64,000 nt of DNA from Azonexus sp. (GTDB taxonomy: Bacteria; Pseudomonadota; Gammaproteobacteria; Burkholderiales; Rhodocyclaceae), in NCBI GenBank assembly GCA_017983615.1, contig JAGOBB010000001.1, forward strand, positions 434,001 through 498,000, read 5' to 3'. Both the position numbers and the translations under genes were made by a program. Below the pieces are notes generated by a model. That model was not told the origin of the DNA, made no database searches, and worked only from the letters and a program-made list of their open reading frames with translations. This document shows, in pieces, positions 23,299 through 31,408 of this stretch (positions are counted from its first letter, which is position 1; every line of letters begins with the position of its first letter).

Positions 23299-24567
23299 TT
23301 AAATCAACCCCTCAAACAACTGCACCTCCACCATCTCCCCCGCCTGCACACCGCTACATTCCTCCGGCAGCACAACAAAGCAGTTGGCCTCCGACATCGA
23401 CCGCAGCACACCCGACCCCTGGTTGCCAGTGGTTCGGACCTGCCAGCGGCCGTCGATCACAACGACCTCGCCGCGCAAATACTCGCGTCGCCCCGGCTGC
23501 TTCTTGATGGCGTTGGCCGAAACGACGGTAACCAGCGGCCGTTCGGGCACCGGGTCGAGACCGGAGAGGCGGAGCAGGGCGTCGAGGGCGAACTGGGTGT
23601 AGCTGACCATGACCGCCACCGGGTTGCCGGGCAGGCCGAACAGCCAGGCCTTGCCGACCTTGCCGAAGGCCATCGGCCGGCCGGGCTTGATGTTCAGCTT
23701 CCAGAACCGGACTTCGCCGAGCTTGTCGAGAATTTCCTTGATGAAATCGGCCTCGCCTACCGAGACGCCGCCGGTGGTGATGATTGCGTCGGCGATTTCG
23801 GCGGCTTCGGCGAGCACCGCTTCGAGGGCTTCCGGGCGGTCGGGGACGACGCCGAGGTCGAGGATGTCGGCGCCCAAGCGGGTCAGCAAGCCGTGCAATG
23901 TGTAGCGGTTGCTGTCGTAGATCTGGCCCGGGGCGAGCGGGCTGCCGAGCGAGGCCAGTTCGTCGCCGGTCGAGAAGAAGGCGACGCGCAGACGGCGTTT
24001 GACTTCGACTTCGACGACGCCGAGCGAGGCGATCAGCCCGAGCTCGGCCGGCCCGACCTTTTTGCCGGCGGGTAGCGCGACGCCGCCACGGGCGAGGTCT
24101 TCGCCGGCCCGCCGGGTGTTCTGGCCGAGCTTCTGGCCGGCCGGGACGATGACGTCGTTACCTTCGACGCGCGTCGCTTCCTGGACGATCACCGTGTCGG
24201 CGCCAGCCGGCAGCACGGCGCCGGTCATGATGCGCACGGCCTGGCCCTTGCCCACCAGGCCAGAGAAGGCGTTGCCGGCGAAGGCGGTGCCGACCACGGT
24301 GAACCGGGTCTCGCCGGCGGCGGCCAGGCTGTCGAAACGGATGGCGTAGCCGTCCATGGCCGAGTTGTCGTGGGCCGGCACGTCGTGCGGGGCGATGATG
24401 TCGGCGGCGAGGATGCGGCCCAGCGCGTCGCGGACCGGGACGAATTCGCGGCCGGCGATCGGGCTGACTTCGTCCAGCATGCGCTGGCGGGCTTCGGCGG
24501 CAGACAGGGCGCGGTTCTGGTCGGCCGGGGTGGCACAGGTGTCTGGTTGGGTTCGCGAGTCGGTCAT
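23299..24567 (-). CDS. moeA: Molybdopterin molybdenumtransferase MoeA
   Basis: A 422-residue enzyme inserting molybdate (or tungstate in tungsten-selective paralogues) into adenylylated molybdopterin. Landmarks: RILAADIIAPHDVPAHDNSAMDGYAIR (about 60-86), TGAVLPAGADTVIVQE (about 130), RRAGEDLARGGVALPAGKKVGPAELGLIASLG (about 170-200), FFSTGDEL and the MPT-binding TTGGVSVGEADFIKE (about 270). Last gene of an operon tupB-tupC-small ORF-moeA, which is consistent with tungstate or molybdate loading. Genomes with tungsten AOR often have more than one MoeA; this copy's coupling to a Tup/Mod-type transporter suggests a specialised one (inference). Confidence 0.93.
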   Translation of the reverse strand: MTDSRTQPDTCATPADQNRALSAAEARQRMLDEVSPIAGREFVPVRDALGRILAADIIAPHDVPAHDNSAMDGYAIRFDSLAAAGETRFTVVGTAFAGNAFSGLVGKGQAVRIMTGAVLPAGADTVIVQEATRVEGNDVIVPAGQKLGQNTRRAGEDLARGGVALPAGKKVGPAELGLIASLGVVEVEVKRRLRVAFFSTGDELASLGSPLAPGQIYDSNRYTLHGLLTRLGADILDLGVVPDRPEALEAVLAEAAEIADAIITTGGVSVGEADFIKEILDKLGEVRFWKLNIKPGRPMAFGKVGKAWLFGLPGNPVAVMVSYTQFALDALLRLSGLDPVPERPLVTVVSANAIKKQPGRREYLRGEVVVIDGRWQVRTTGNQGSGVLRSMSEANCFVVLPEECSGVQAGEMVEVQLFEGLI

Positions 24568-24571
24568 GGCG

Positions 24572-24694
24572 TCACTTTCTGGCGTTGGGACAGGCGGCCA
24601 CAGGGCAGCCGGTGTCCGTTTGGACATGCGGGGGGCGGGCAAGATTCAGCGCAATCAGGCCGCCGTAGTTGATCGAGAGCGGTTTGCCGGTCAT
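24572..24694 (-). CDS. Possible 40-residue protein coupled to tupC and moeA
   Basis: An ORF of 40 codons whose ATG overlaps the TGA of the transporter ATPase gene and whose stop lies 4 bases before the moeA ATG. The stop of this ORF sits within the moeA ribosome-binding region, so translation could couple the two genes. The peptide contains two cysteines (TGCPVAACPN) near the C-terminus. No family recognised; tight packing in the operon is the main reason to list it. Confidence 0.4.
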   Translation of the reverse strand: MTGKPLSINYGGLIALNLARPPHVQTDTGCPVAACPNARK

Positions 24695-25413
24695 CAGCGG
24701 TCGAATGCCATGCGCCACGGCAGCTCTCCCTGCAGGAAGGCTCGCGCCGCCGGCGATTGCGGATGGGCGAAGAAACGTTGGGCAGCGACGTGTTCCTGGA
24801 CGCGGCCGTCGGCCAGGAAAACGATGTCGTCGGCCAGCCGGGTGGCCTGGCCGAGGTTGTGCGTCGTCATCAGCACCTTGGCGCCTTCGGTCCGGATTTC
24901 GCGGATGATCCGCTCGACCGCTTCGGTGGCCGTCGGGTCGAGGGCGGCGGTCGGTTCGTCGAGCAGCAGCAGGCGCGGGCGCATCGCCCAGGCGCGGGCC
25001 AGGGCCAGGCGCTGGCGTTCGCCGCCGGAGAGCAGGCGGGCGCAGTCGCGGGCACGGTGATCCAGGCCGACGCGTTCGAGTACCTCGTGGGTTCGTGCCC
25101 GTCGCTCTGCGGCGGTCAGGGTTTGCGGCCGCAGCGCGAATTCGACGTTGGTGAACACCGACATCCGCAACATCATCGGTTGCTGGAAGACCATGGCCAA
25201 CCGGCCGTCCGGGTGTGCTGCGCCGGCCCAGCGGATGCTGCCGGCGGTGGGCGGCAGCAGGCCGGCGAGCAGGCGCAGCAGCAAGGTCTTGCCGGTGCCG
25301 TTCGGGCCGAGGATGACGCTGATCCCTTCGCCGGACAGTTCGAGGTCTAGCTCGTCGAGCACCGTCCGCCCGTTGGGGACGAAGCGCAGGCCGGCGATGG
25401 TCAGCGGGAACAT
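24694..25413 (-). CDS. tupC: Tungstate/molybdate-type ABC transporter ATP-binding protein
   Basis: A 239-residue ATPase: Walker A GPNGTGKTL (about 36-44), Q-loop MVFQQPMMLRMSVFTNVEFAL, signature LLSGGERQRLALARAW, Walker B LLLLDEPTAALDP and H-loop MTTHNLGQA. The MVFQQPMMLRRS-like Q-loop is typical of TupC/WtpC. It lacks the C-terminal TOBE/molybindin domain of ModC. The start overlaps the permease stop. The binding protein (tupA) is not in this window. Tungstate rather than molybdate is preferred because of the Tup-like permease and the aor operon nearby, but not proven. Confidence 0.75.
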   Translation of the reverse strand: MFPLTIAGLRFVPNGRTVLDELDLELSGEGISVILGPNGTGKTLLLRLLAGLLPPTAGSIRWAGAAHPDGRLAMVFQQPMMLRMSVFTNVEFALRPQTLTAAERRARTHEVLERVGLDHRARDCARLLSGGERQRLALARAWAMRPRLLLLDEPTAALDPTATEAVERIIREIRTEGAKVLMTTHNLGQATRLADDIVFLADGRVQEHVAAQRFFAHPQSPAARAFLQGELPWRMAFDR

Positions 25414-26108
25414 CAGCCGTACCTCCGCGCCGCCCAGCAGCGCAGCCCATAGGCGGCGACATTGAGGCCGAGGATGATGCTCATCAGCACGATACCCAGC
25501 GCGATGGAGAGGGCGAGGTCGCCTTTGGCGGTTTCCAGCGCGATGGCCGTGGTCATCACCCGGGTATAGCCGTCGATGTTGCCGCCGACGATCATCACCG
25601 CGCCGACTTCCGACATCGCCCGGCCGAGGCCGGCCAGGGTGGCCACCGACAGCGAGAAGCGGCAGTCAGCGAGAAGCAGGGCGACGGTCTGGCCGCGGCT
25701 GATGCCGATCAGCGACAGTTCCGGCGCGTATTCCTTCCAGGCGTCCTCGACGATCTGCCGGCTGACCGCGGCGATCAGCGGCAGTACCAGCAGGCTTTGC
25801 GCGACGATCATGGCGCTTGGCGAGAAGAGCAGGCCGTGGCTGCCGAACGGGCCGCTGCGCGACAGGGCGAGATAGACGAGCACGCCGACGACGACCGAGG
25901 GCAGTCCCATCAGCGCATTGAGCGCGACATTGACGGCGCCGCGCCCGGGGAAGTTCGAGACTGCCAGCAGGGCGCCAAGTGGCAGCCCAAGCAGGGTGCC
26001 GATGAGCAAGGCGGACAGGCTGACGCGCAGCGACAGGCCGACGATTTCGAGCAGCCGGTGGTCGAAATTGCCGAGCAGCAGGAGGGCGTCGGAAAGCGTC
26101 GCAAGCAT
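25413..26108 (-). CDS. tupB: Tungstate/molybdate-type ABC transporter permease
   Basis: A 231-residue inner-membrane protein with five to six hydrophobic segments; start at 26108, the longer open frame upstream being non-coding. TupB-like features: TLLGLPLGALLAVSNFPGRGAVNVALNALMGLPSVVVGVLVYLALSRSGPFG and the EAA-like coupling motif ELSLIGISRGQTVALLLADCR followed by GLGRAMSEVGAVMIVGGNIDGYTRVMTTAI. These match the TupB/WtpB family closely. First gene of the tupB-tupC-moeA operon and divergent from the selenium-type transporter, with the palindromic activator site between them. Confidence 0.78.
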   Translation of the reverse strand: MLATLSDALLLLGNFDHRLLEIVGLSLRVSLSALLIGTLLGLPLGALLAVSNFPGRGAVNVALNALMGLPSVVVGVLVYLALSRSGPFGSHGLLFSPSAMIVAQSLLVLPLIAAVSRQIVEDAWKEYAPELSLIGISRGQTVALLLADCRFSLSVATLAGLGRAMSEVGAVMIVGGNIDGYTRVMTTAIALETAKGDLALSIALGIVLMSIILGLNVAAYGLRCWAARRYG

Positions 26109-26189
26109 GGGATGCGCAGGATAACACCGGGCGACGGGGGCGGGGAGTGCCAGGAATGGGCAGGCGGCGGCTGCGTCATCCTGTCCGGC

Positions 26190-26206
26190 TGGGACAAAAT
26201 GTCCCA
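26190..26206. promoter_or_regulatory. Palindromic operator / activator site (TGGGACA-N3-TGTCCCA)
   Basis: A perfect 17-bp palindrome with an AAA centre, 53 bases upstream of a sigma54 promoter. Two near-identical sites occur at 31245-31260 and 31275-31290 in front of the formate dehydrogenase operon. The geometry is that of a sigma54 enhancer. Confidence 0.75.
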
Positions 26207-26258
26207 ACGATGGCGCCGGTTTGCGAGGCACCTGCCCGTATAAACAAGGACTTGCGAC

Positions 26259-26274
26259 TGGCATCCAACTTGCA
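26259..26274 (+). promoter_or_regulatory. Sigma54 promoter for the selenium-type ABC transporter
   Basis: TGGCAT-CCAAC-TTGCA: GG and GC separated by exactly 10 bases, matching the -24/-12 consensus TGGCAC-N5-TTGCA with one change in the first block. The next start codon is 126 bases downstream. A TATAAT-like box follows at 26289 but lacks a correctly spaced -35. Confidence 0.8.
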
Positions 26275-26399
26275 CTGCCTTGCCCCGCTATAATGCCCAC
26301 GCGGTCTGTGTACCGCACTGGAATGTCGGCGCCCCGGCGCCTTTGTAAGCTGCCGTGACATCCGCACGGCGGCGGTTGCTGTAGAAATCGGAGCTTGTC

Positions 26400-27275
26400 A
26401 TGACCCTGTCCACCGCGCGCCGCCTGGCGCTGAAGGGGGCGCTCGCCTGCGCCTTCGCCGCTGTTTCCTCCCTGCCTGCCATCGCCGACGAAGCCGTTCT
26501 TCGTGTTTCGGCCATTCCCGACGAGGCACCGACCGAACTGCAGCGCAAGTTCGCCCCGCTCGGCAAGTACCTCGAAGCGCAGACCGGCATGAAAGTGATC
26601 TTCACCCCGGTTTCCGACTACGCCGCGGTCGTCGAATCGCTTGCCACGAAGAAAATAGATCTCGCCTGGCTGGGCGGCTTCACCTTCGTCCAGGCCAAGA
26701 TCCGCACCAACGGCACGGCCATCCCCATCGTCCAGCGCGCCGAGGATGCGGTGTTTACGTCCAAATTCATCACTGCCGACCCTAATATCAAGAACGTCGC
26801 CGACCTCAAGGGCAAGACCTTCGCCTTCGGCGCGCCTTCGTCCACCTCGGGCAGCCTGATGCCGCGTTTCTTCCTGCAACAGGCCGGGCTGAACCCGGAA
26901 AAGGACTTCAAGAACGTCGCCTACTCAGGCGCCCATGACGCCACCGTCGCCTTCGTCGCGGCCGGCAAGGCTGAAGCCGGCGTGCTGAACGCATCGGTCT
27001 GGGATAAGCTGGTCGAACAGAACAAGGTCGATACGACCAAGGTGCGGGTCTTCTCGACCACGCCGCCGTATTTCGACTACAACTGGACGGTGCGCGGCGA
27101 TCTCGATCCGGCGCTGGTCAAGAAATTGACCGACGCCTTCCTCAAGCTCGACCCGGCCAACCCGGAGCACAAGGAAATCCTCGCCCTGCAGCGGGCCTCG
27201 AAGTTCGTCCCGACCAAAAAGGAGAACTACGACGGCATCGAGAAGGCCGCTCACTCGGCCGGCTTGTTGAAGTGA
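26400..27275 (+). CDS. PhnD-like ABC substrate-binding protein, putative selenate/selenium transporter
   Basis: A 291-residue periplasmic binding protein with a signal peptide ending near LPAIADE. The mature protein has the phosphonate-binding (PhnD) fold: [67 protein letters not shown], then [22 protein letters not shown]. This sequence group corresponds to what I remember as the putative selenate ABC transporter binding protein (TIGR04553-like), which co-occurs with selenium genes. Here selA, selB and tRNA-Sec are 10-15 kb away and the promoter elements are shared with the Sec-formate dehydrogenase operon, which supports a selenium role. Phosphonate or phosphite uptake is the alternative. 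Confidence 0.7.
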   Translation: MTLSTARRLALKGALACAFAAVSSLPAIADEAVLRVSAIPDEAPTELQRKFAPLGKYLEAQTGMKVIFTPVSDYAAVVESLATKKIDLAWLGGFTFVQAKIRTNGTAIPIVQRAEDAVFTSKFITADPNIKNVADLKGKTFAFGAPSSTSGSLMPRFFLQQAGLNPEKDFKNVAYSGAHDATVAFVAAGKAEAGVLNASVWDKLVEQNKVDTTKVRVFSTTPPYFDYNWTVRGDLDPALVKKLTDAFLKLDPANPEHKEILALQRASKFVPTKKENYDGIEKAAHSAGLLK

Positions 27276-28099
27276 GTTTTGCCCTGCATGGCGTGGGGCT
27301 GACCCACGCCAACGGTTTCCGCGCGCTGTGCGACATATCGCTGCGCGCGGCGCCGGGCGAACGGATTGCCCTGATCGGGCCATCCGGCGCCGGCAAGACC
27401 TCGCTGCTGTCGGTGCTGGGTACGGCGCTGGCGCCGACCGGCGGTTTGGCGGAGGTATTGGGTTTTGACCAAAATTTTCGCTCGACCGTAGCATTCAAGG
27501 CGCTGCGCGCCCGCATCGGCAGTATTCATCAGGCGCCGCCGATTCCCGGCCGGCAGCGGGTGGTGACCGCGGTGCTGGCCGGCAAGCTCGGCCAGTGGCC
27601 GGCCTGGAAGTCGCTGGCTTCGCTGATTTACCCGATCGATGTGGCCGGTGCCCGCGTCGCGCTGGAGCGCGTTGACCTGGCCGACAAGCTCTTTGCCCGT
27701 TGCGACCAGCTGTCCGGCGGCCAGTTGCAGCGCGTCGGCATCGCCCGCGTGCTCTACCAACAGCCGGAACTGATCCTCGCCGACGAACCGGTGTCGGCGC
27801 TTGACCCGGCGCTGGCCCTGGCCACCGTCCGCCTGCTGATCGCCGACGCCGAAGCGCGCGGCGCAACGCTGGTCGCCAGCCTGCACGCGGTCGACCTGGC
27901 GATCGGCAATTTCACACGCATCGTCGGTGTCAAGGCCGGCTGCATCGCCTTCGACCTGCCGGCCGGCGAAGTCACCGTGCCGCTGCTGCACGAGCTGTAT
28001 GCCGGCGAGGGCGGCGAACTGCCGGTCCAGGCCCACGAACCGCATTTCCTGTCGCAAGCCGCCGCCAACGAGGCGGCGACGCGGGCGGCATGCTGCTGA
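27272..28099 (+). CDS. PhnC-like ABC transporter ATP-binding protein (selenium-type transporter)
   Basis: A 275-residue ATPase starting with GTG that overlaps the stop of the binding-protein gene by four bases. Walker [10 protein letters not shown] (about 34), Q-loop [13 protein letters not shown], signature [15 protein letters not shown], Walker [15 protein letters not shown]-loop SLHAVDLA. In the region between Walker A and the Q-loop a dispersed 12-mer (27484-27495) encodes R-S-T-V-A-F-K. The C-terminus ends in an Ala/Cys tail with no known role. Second gene of the operon. Confidence 0.8.
   Translation: MSFALHGVGLTHANGFRALCDISLRAAPGERIALIGPSGAGKTSLLSVLGTALAPTGGLAEVLGFDQNFRSTVAFKALRARIGSIHQAPPIPGRQRVVTAVLAGKLGQWPAWKSLASLIYPIDVAGARVALERVDLADKLFARCDQLSGGQLQRVGIARVLYQQPELILADEPVSALDPALALATVRLLIADAEARGATLVASLHAVDLAIGNFTRIVGVKAGCIAFDLPAGEVTVPLLHELYAGEGGELPVQAHEPHFLSQAAANEAATRAACC
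27484..27495 (+). repeat. Dispersed 12-mer (exact)
   Basis: Inside the PhnC-like ATPase gene, encoding S-T-V-A-F. Upstream TTTTGACC and AAAATTTTCG. Confidence 0.9.
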
Positions 28100-28115
28100 T
28101 GAGCCCGGATTTTGA

Positions 28116-28180
28116 ACCGCGGAGATGCAGAGGTGCGGAGAAGTACCAGACCTTGCTCTGCGTCTCCGCGTCTCTGCGGT
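28116..28180. repeat. Inverted-repeat hairpin between transporter genes
   Basis: ACCGCGGAGATGCAGAGG-type left arm pairs with CTCTGCGTCTCCGCG-type right arm ending CTGCGGT at 28180. Similar AT-poor hairpins rich in CGCAGAGACG are widespread intergenic repeats in proteobacteria. Here it sits between the ATPase and permease genes of one operon and may modulate their ratio. Confidence 0.65.
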
Positions 28181-28191
28181 AAAGATTTTTC

Positions 28192-29742
28192 ATGTATCCC
28201 GCCGACCGTGACCCTGCCGCTCGTTCCCGCCTGATCGGCGCGCTGGCGACCTTGGTCATTCTCTGGCCCTTGTTTCAGGCCGCCGATGTCAAACCCAGTG
28301 CTCTGTTTGACGGCGGCAATCTGAAAGTGATCACTAACTTCCTGGTCGGCTTCCTGCCGCCGGAGACGGGGGCGGAATTCCTCGGCTACCTCGGCAAGGC
28401 GACGCTGGAAACGCTGGCCATCGCCACCGCCGGCCTGGCGCTAGCCTTCCTGCTTGCCGTGCCGCTGGCCTACCTGGCGAGTGGCGCAGGGCGCGAGGCA
28501 CCGACCCTGAACCCGGTCACGCGTGCTTTGCTGACCATCCTGCGCGGCATTCCGGAGCTGGTCTGGGCGCTGATCTTCGTCCGCGTTTTCGGCCTCGGTC
28601 CGGCGGCCGGCGTGTTGGCGCTGGGCCTGACCTACGGCGGCATGCTGGCCAAGGTTTACGCCGAAATCCTCGAATCGGTCGATGCCGCGCCGGCCAACGC
28701 CTTGCGCCACAACGGCGCCGGCCGCCCGCTGGCCATCCTCTACGGCCTGCTGCCGCAGGCTTCGAAGGAACTGGCGTCCTACACCGTCTACCGCTGGGAA
28801 TGCGCCATCCGCGCCTCGGTCGTCATGGGTTTCGTCGGCGCCGGCGGTCTCGGCCAGTTGATGGATCAGGCCATGAAGATGCTCAATGGCGGCGAGGCGG
28901 CGACCATCCTGCTTACCTTCATGCTTCTGGTCTTCAGCGCCGACGGCCTGTCCGGCTGGCTGCGCCGCGCCCTCGATACGCCGCCAGCCGCCCGGCCGTC
29001 GCCGTTCGGCTGGCGCAGCGGGCTGGTCGGCGCGGCCATCGTGGTCGGCAGCGTTGCCAGTTTCCGGCTGCTAGATATCGGCTTCGGCGCGCTGTTTTCC
29101 GGCGAGGCGGCCCGTTCCATCGGCGAATTTGTCGCCGAGTTCTTCCCGCCCGATCTGTCCGCCGATTGGCTGGCCCGGGTCGGTCAGGGCGTCTGGGAAA
29201 CGCTGGCCATTTCGGTGGTCGGCACGCTGCTCGCGGCGGCAGCCGGCCTGCTGCTTGCCCTGCCGCGCTGGCGCGCGCCGTTCAGCTTCCTGCTCAACAC
29301 CCTGCGCTCGGTGCCGGAACTGGTCTGGGCGACGATCACCGCATTGGCCGTCGGCCTCGGCCCCTTCGCTGGCGCGCTGGCGCTGGCCCTGCACACCACT
29401 GGCGTGCTCGGCCGTCTCTACGCCGAAGCCCTCGACAACGCCCCGCCGGCCCCCGGCCAGGCACTGCGAGTGGCCGGCGCCCCGGGCGGCCTGGCCTTCC
29501 TCTACGGCACCTTGCCCGGCGCCGCGCCGCAACTGATCGCCTACACACTGTACCGCTGGGAAATGAACATCCGCATGGCCGCCATCCTCGGCTTCGTCGG
29601 CGCCGGCGGGCTGGGCCAACTGCTCTATTTCGAGCTGTCGCTGTTCCACCACGCCCAGGCGTCGACGGTGATCATCGCCATGCTGCTGCTGTCGATTGCC
29701 GTCGATCAGGCGAGCGCCCGGCTGCGGCGGGCCATGGGCTGA
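28192..29742 (+). CDS. Fused PhnE-PhnE ABC transporter permease (selenium-type transporter)
   Basis: A 516-residue inner-membrane protein made of two tandem PhnE-like permease domains (about 1-260 and 261-516). Each half has its own EAA coupling segment: SVDAAPANALRHNGAGRPLAILYGLLPQ in the first and ALDNAPPAPGQALRVAGAPGGLAFLYGTLPG in the second, each followed by YTVYRWECAIRASVVMGFVGAGGLGQL or the equivalent YTLYRWEMNIRMAAILGFVGAGGLGQL. The fusion provides the whole transmembrane dimer in one chain. The start is preceded by the hairpin repeat rather than a strong Shine-Dalgarno. Confidence 0.82.
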   Translation: MYPADRDPAARSRLIGALATLVILWPLFQAADVKPSALFDGGNLKVITNFLVGFLPPETGAEFLGYLGKATLETLAIATAGLALAFLLAVPLAYLASGAGREAPTLNPVTRALLTILRGIPELVWALIFVRVFGLGPAAGVLALGLTYGGMLAKVYAEILESVDAAPANALRHNGAGRPLAILYGLLPQASKELASYTVYRWECAIRASVVMGFVGAGGLGQLMDQAMKMLNGGEAATILLTFMLLVFSADGLSGWLRRALDTPPAARPSPFGWRSGLVGAAIVVGSVASFRLLDIGFGALFSGEAARSIGEFVAEFFPPDLSADWLARVGQGVWETLAISVVGTLLAAAAGLLLALPRWRAPFSFLLNTLRSVPELVWATITALAVGLGPFAGALALALHTTGVLGRLYAEALDNAPPAPGQALRVAGAPGGLAFLYGTLPGAAPQLIAYTLYRWEMNIRMAAILGFVGAGGLGQLLYFELSLFHHAQASTVIIAMLLLSIAVDQASARLRRAMG

Positions 29743-29781
29743 ACCGGTCAGGAATTCCGGTTTTGGCCAAAATTTCGGGCC

Positions 29782-29793
29782 GACCGTAGCATT
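29782..29793 (+). repeat. Dispersed 12-mer (exact), intergenic
   Basis: Between the convergent fused permease and SDR-like genes. Full flank TTTTGGCCAAAATTTCGGGCC. Confidence 0.9.
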
Positions 29794-29818
29794 TGCCGCA
29801 AGCGCCATCCAATTTGGT

Positions 29819-30478
29819 TCAGGGAGCCAGGGCCAGATGGCGAATGGCCGGGACGTCGAAGATGCGGCTTTCGGTCGGCGGATTCTCGACCGATGCCACC
29901 AGCGCGGTCACCATTTGCTCGATGCTGACCAGTCCAAGCCGATGGGCCGTCTCGCGGGTCGCCGGGAGTCGCTCGGCCAGCCAGTAGATCGGCAGCAGCG
30001 CTACGGGCCAGCGATGGCCGGGGCCGATGACGTACCAGGGACGCAGAATGGTGCTGGCAATGCCGCTGGCGCGGAGCAAGGCTTCGCCTTCGGCGCGCAC
30101 TGCCAGATAAGCGTGCATCAGCGGGGCAGGCTGGGCGACGCTGAGATAAACGAAATGCTTCACCGCCACGTGGCAAGCCGCCGCGACGGCGGCTTGCAGC
30201 GAGGCGAGGTCGACCTGCCGGAAGGCAGCGGCCTTAGCCGGACTGGGATGGGCGACGCCGACCAGATGGACCAGCGTATCGGCATCGCCCAGGCCGTCCT
30301 GGAAACTGGCGGGATCGAGTGCATCGCCGGTCAGCACGCGGCAGCCGCCGGGCAGGAGGCCTTCGCGCCCCGGACGTACCAGGGCGGTGACCCGGTGGCC
30401 GCGCGCCAGCAGCGCCGGCACCAGGCGACGGCCGAGGTAGCCGTTGGCGCCGGTGACGAAGACGCTATGGCTGCTCAC
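29819..30478 (-). CDS. NAD(P)-dependent epimerase/dehydratase-like protein (atypical SDR)
   Basis: A 219-residue Rossmann protein. N-terminal VFVTGANGYLGRRLVPALLARGHRVTALVR is the dinucleotide-binding motif TGxxGxxG; HFVYLSVAQPAP and the YLAVRAEGEALLRASG segment occupy the place of the SDR active-site Ser and Tyr-x3-Lys, but the Lys is replaced (YLAVR), so catalysis is doubtful. It belongs to the NDUFA9/NmrA-like atypical SDRs. Function unknown. It follows the cytochrome gene on the same strand. Confidence 0.75.
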   Translation of the reverse strand: MSSHSVFVTGANGYLGRRLVPALLARGHRVTALVRPGREGLLPGGCRVLTGDALDPASFQDGLGDADTLVHLVGVAHPSPAKAAAFRQVDLASLQAAVAAACHVAVKHFVYLSVAQPAPLMHAYLAVRAEGEALLRASGIASTILRPWYVIGPGHRWPVALLPIYWLAERLPATRETAHRLGLVSIEQMVTALVASVENPPTESRIFDVPAIRHLALAP

Positions 30479-30494
30479 TCTCCATCCACCGGGT

Positions 30495-31082
30495 TCAAAA
30501 TAGGCTCAGGAGCCAGCCGATCACGACGATGGCTTTCAGTTTCCACAGCGCCCAGCGATCGCCGGGTTGTGGGGCTTCGGCGCCGCAACGCGGGTCCGAG
30601 CGCTGCAGGGCGCCGGTCATCGCGTGGTCGATGGGGATGGGCTCGCAGCCGTGGCCGGTTTCGCAAATGAAGTCCCATGGTTCGCGCGCCGGCACATGGC
30701 AGGCGAAGCAGTTCTTGCCGAAGCGGTTGTTGACCTCGGCGAAGCCCCGGGTCAGCACCTTGGTACCAGTGGCCGAGACGTCGAGATCGAAGAATTCCCA
30801 GTCGCCGGTCGCCGGATTGAAGCCCTTTTCGCGTTTGACCATCGCCTCGGTCGGCACTAGCTGGACGACCGAACCGACCGGATAGACGGCCCCGGATTTC
30901 GCATTGGCCGCCGCCAGGGTGGCGTCGATCTGACCGAGCAGGTTGTCGACATAGAAATGCCGGACCGGCGTCATCTGCCGGATGCAGCGAAAACTGCCGC
31001 TGTCGACGGCGAGGGGATTTGCCGCCTGGGTATCGGCCGATTGGGCCGGTGCGGCCGCCAGTATTCCAGCCGCTACCAGCAA
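30495..31082 (-). CDS. Cytochrome P460-like c-type heme protein
   Basis: Residues after the signal peptide contain FRCIRQMTPVRHFYVDNLLG, YPVGSVVQLVPTEAMVKREKGFNPATGDWEFFDLDVSATG and NCFACHVPAREPWDFICETGHGC, with one CxxCH heme site; the Y-P-x-G-S and WEFF patterns recall cytochrome P460-type proteins. A hydrophobic C-terminus (IVVIGWLLSLF) may anchor it. The start is unclear: the listed TTG at 31082 truncates the signal peptide, and the open frame continues upstream to about 31175 without ATG; a CTG at 31124 behind GGAG is a candidate. Confidence 0.6.
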   Translation of the reverse strand: MLVAAGILAAAPAQSADTQAANPLAVDSGSFRCIRQMTPVRHFYVDNLLGQIDATLAAANAKSGAVYPVGSVVQLVPTEAMVKREKGFNPATGDWEFFDLDVSATGTKVLTRGFAEVNNRFGKNCFACHVPAREPWDFICETGHGCEPIPIDHAMTGALQRSDPRCGAEAPQPGDRWALWKLKAIVVIGWLLSLF

Positions 31083-31215
31083 AACGGCGGCGATTCGCGC
31101 GGCGTGAGTCAGGTCAGCATTCAGTTTTGGGTCTCCGGTCAGGGGCGAGTTTGCCCCATTGTATTCCGTAGCGAATCAAAAAAACCCCGGCATATCTGGC
31201 AGGCTTTTTCTCGTC

Positions 31216-31227
31216 GACCGTAGTATT
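31216..31227 (+). repeat. Dispersed 12-mer (1 mismatch), intergenic
   Basis: GACCGTAGTATT in the fdh leader region, 18 bases before activator site 1. Confidence 0.75.
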
Positions 31228-31244
31228 GGGTATTTCAGAATGGT

Positions 31245-31260
31245 TGGGACATTTTGTCCG
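31245..31260. promoter_or_regulatory. Activator site 1 upstream of fdh operon
   Basis: TGGGACA-TTT-TGTCCG, one base off the 17-bp palindrome at 26190. It is 101 bases before the -24 element of the fdh sigma54 promoter. Confidence 0.7.
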
Positions 31261-31274
31261 GCCGCTGGGGCTGG

Positions 31275-31290
31275 TGGACAAAATGTCCCA
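31275..31290. promoter_or_regulatory. Activator site 2 upstream of fdh operon
   Basis: TGGACA-AAA-TGTCCCA, 15 bases after site 1, so the two centres are 30 bases apart, close to three helical turns. It is 56 bases upstream of the sigma54 promoter, the same distance as at the transporter promoter (53). Confidence 0.7.
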
Positions 31291-31345
31291 GCTTTTTGCC
31301 GGGTCTCGACGACCGATTGGCGCATGTTCAATGACTTACATGCAA

Positions 31346-31361
31346 TGGCATGGTCATTGCG
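31346..31361 (+). promoter_or_regulatory. Sigma54 promoter of the fdh operon
   Basis: TGGCAT-GGTCA-TTGCG: GG and GC 10 bases apart, matching the -24/-12 consensus. The first start codon (fdhA) is 48 bases downstream. Confidence 0.78.
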
Positions 31362-31408
31362 CTGAGTTCCTGCTGCGACATGGGGTCGCATGAGGAGGAA
31401 AAGCTCAA

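Noticed and set aside
26109-26190. TGGCAC on the minus strand as a sigma54 promoter for tupB
   Set aside because: The -12 GC is missing at the required distance (CC instead), so only the plus-strand promoter was kept.
26289-26294. TATAAT box as a sigma70 promoter of the selenium-type transporter
   Set aside because: No -35 hexamer at 16-18 bases; the nearest TTGCAC is 13 bases away and is part of the better sigma54 element.
25413-26879. 488-codon version of the tungstate permease
   Set aside because: The upstream part is antisense to the binding-protein gene; TupB-like sequence begins at 26108.
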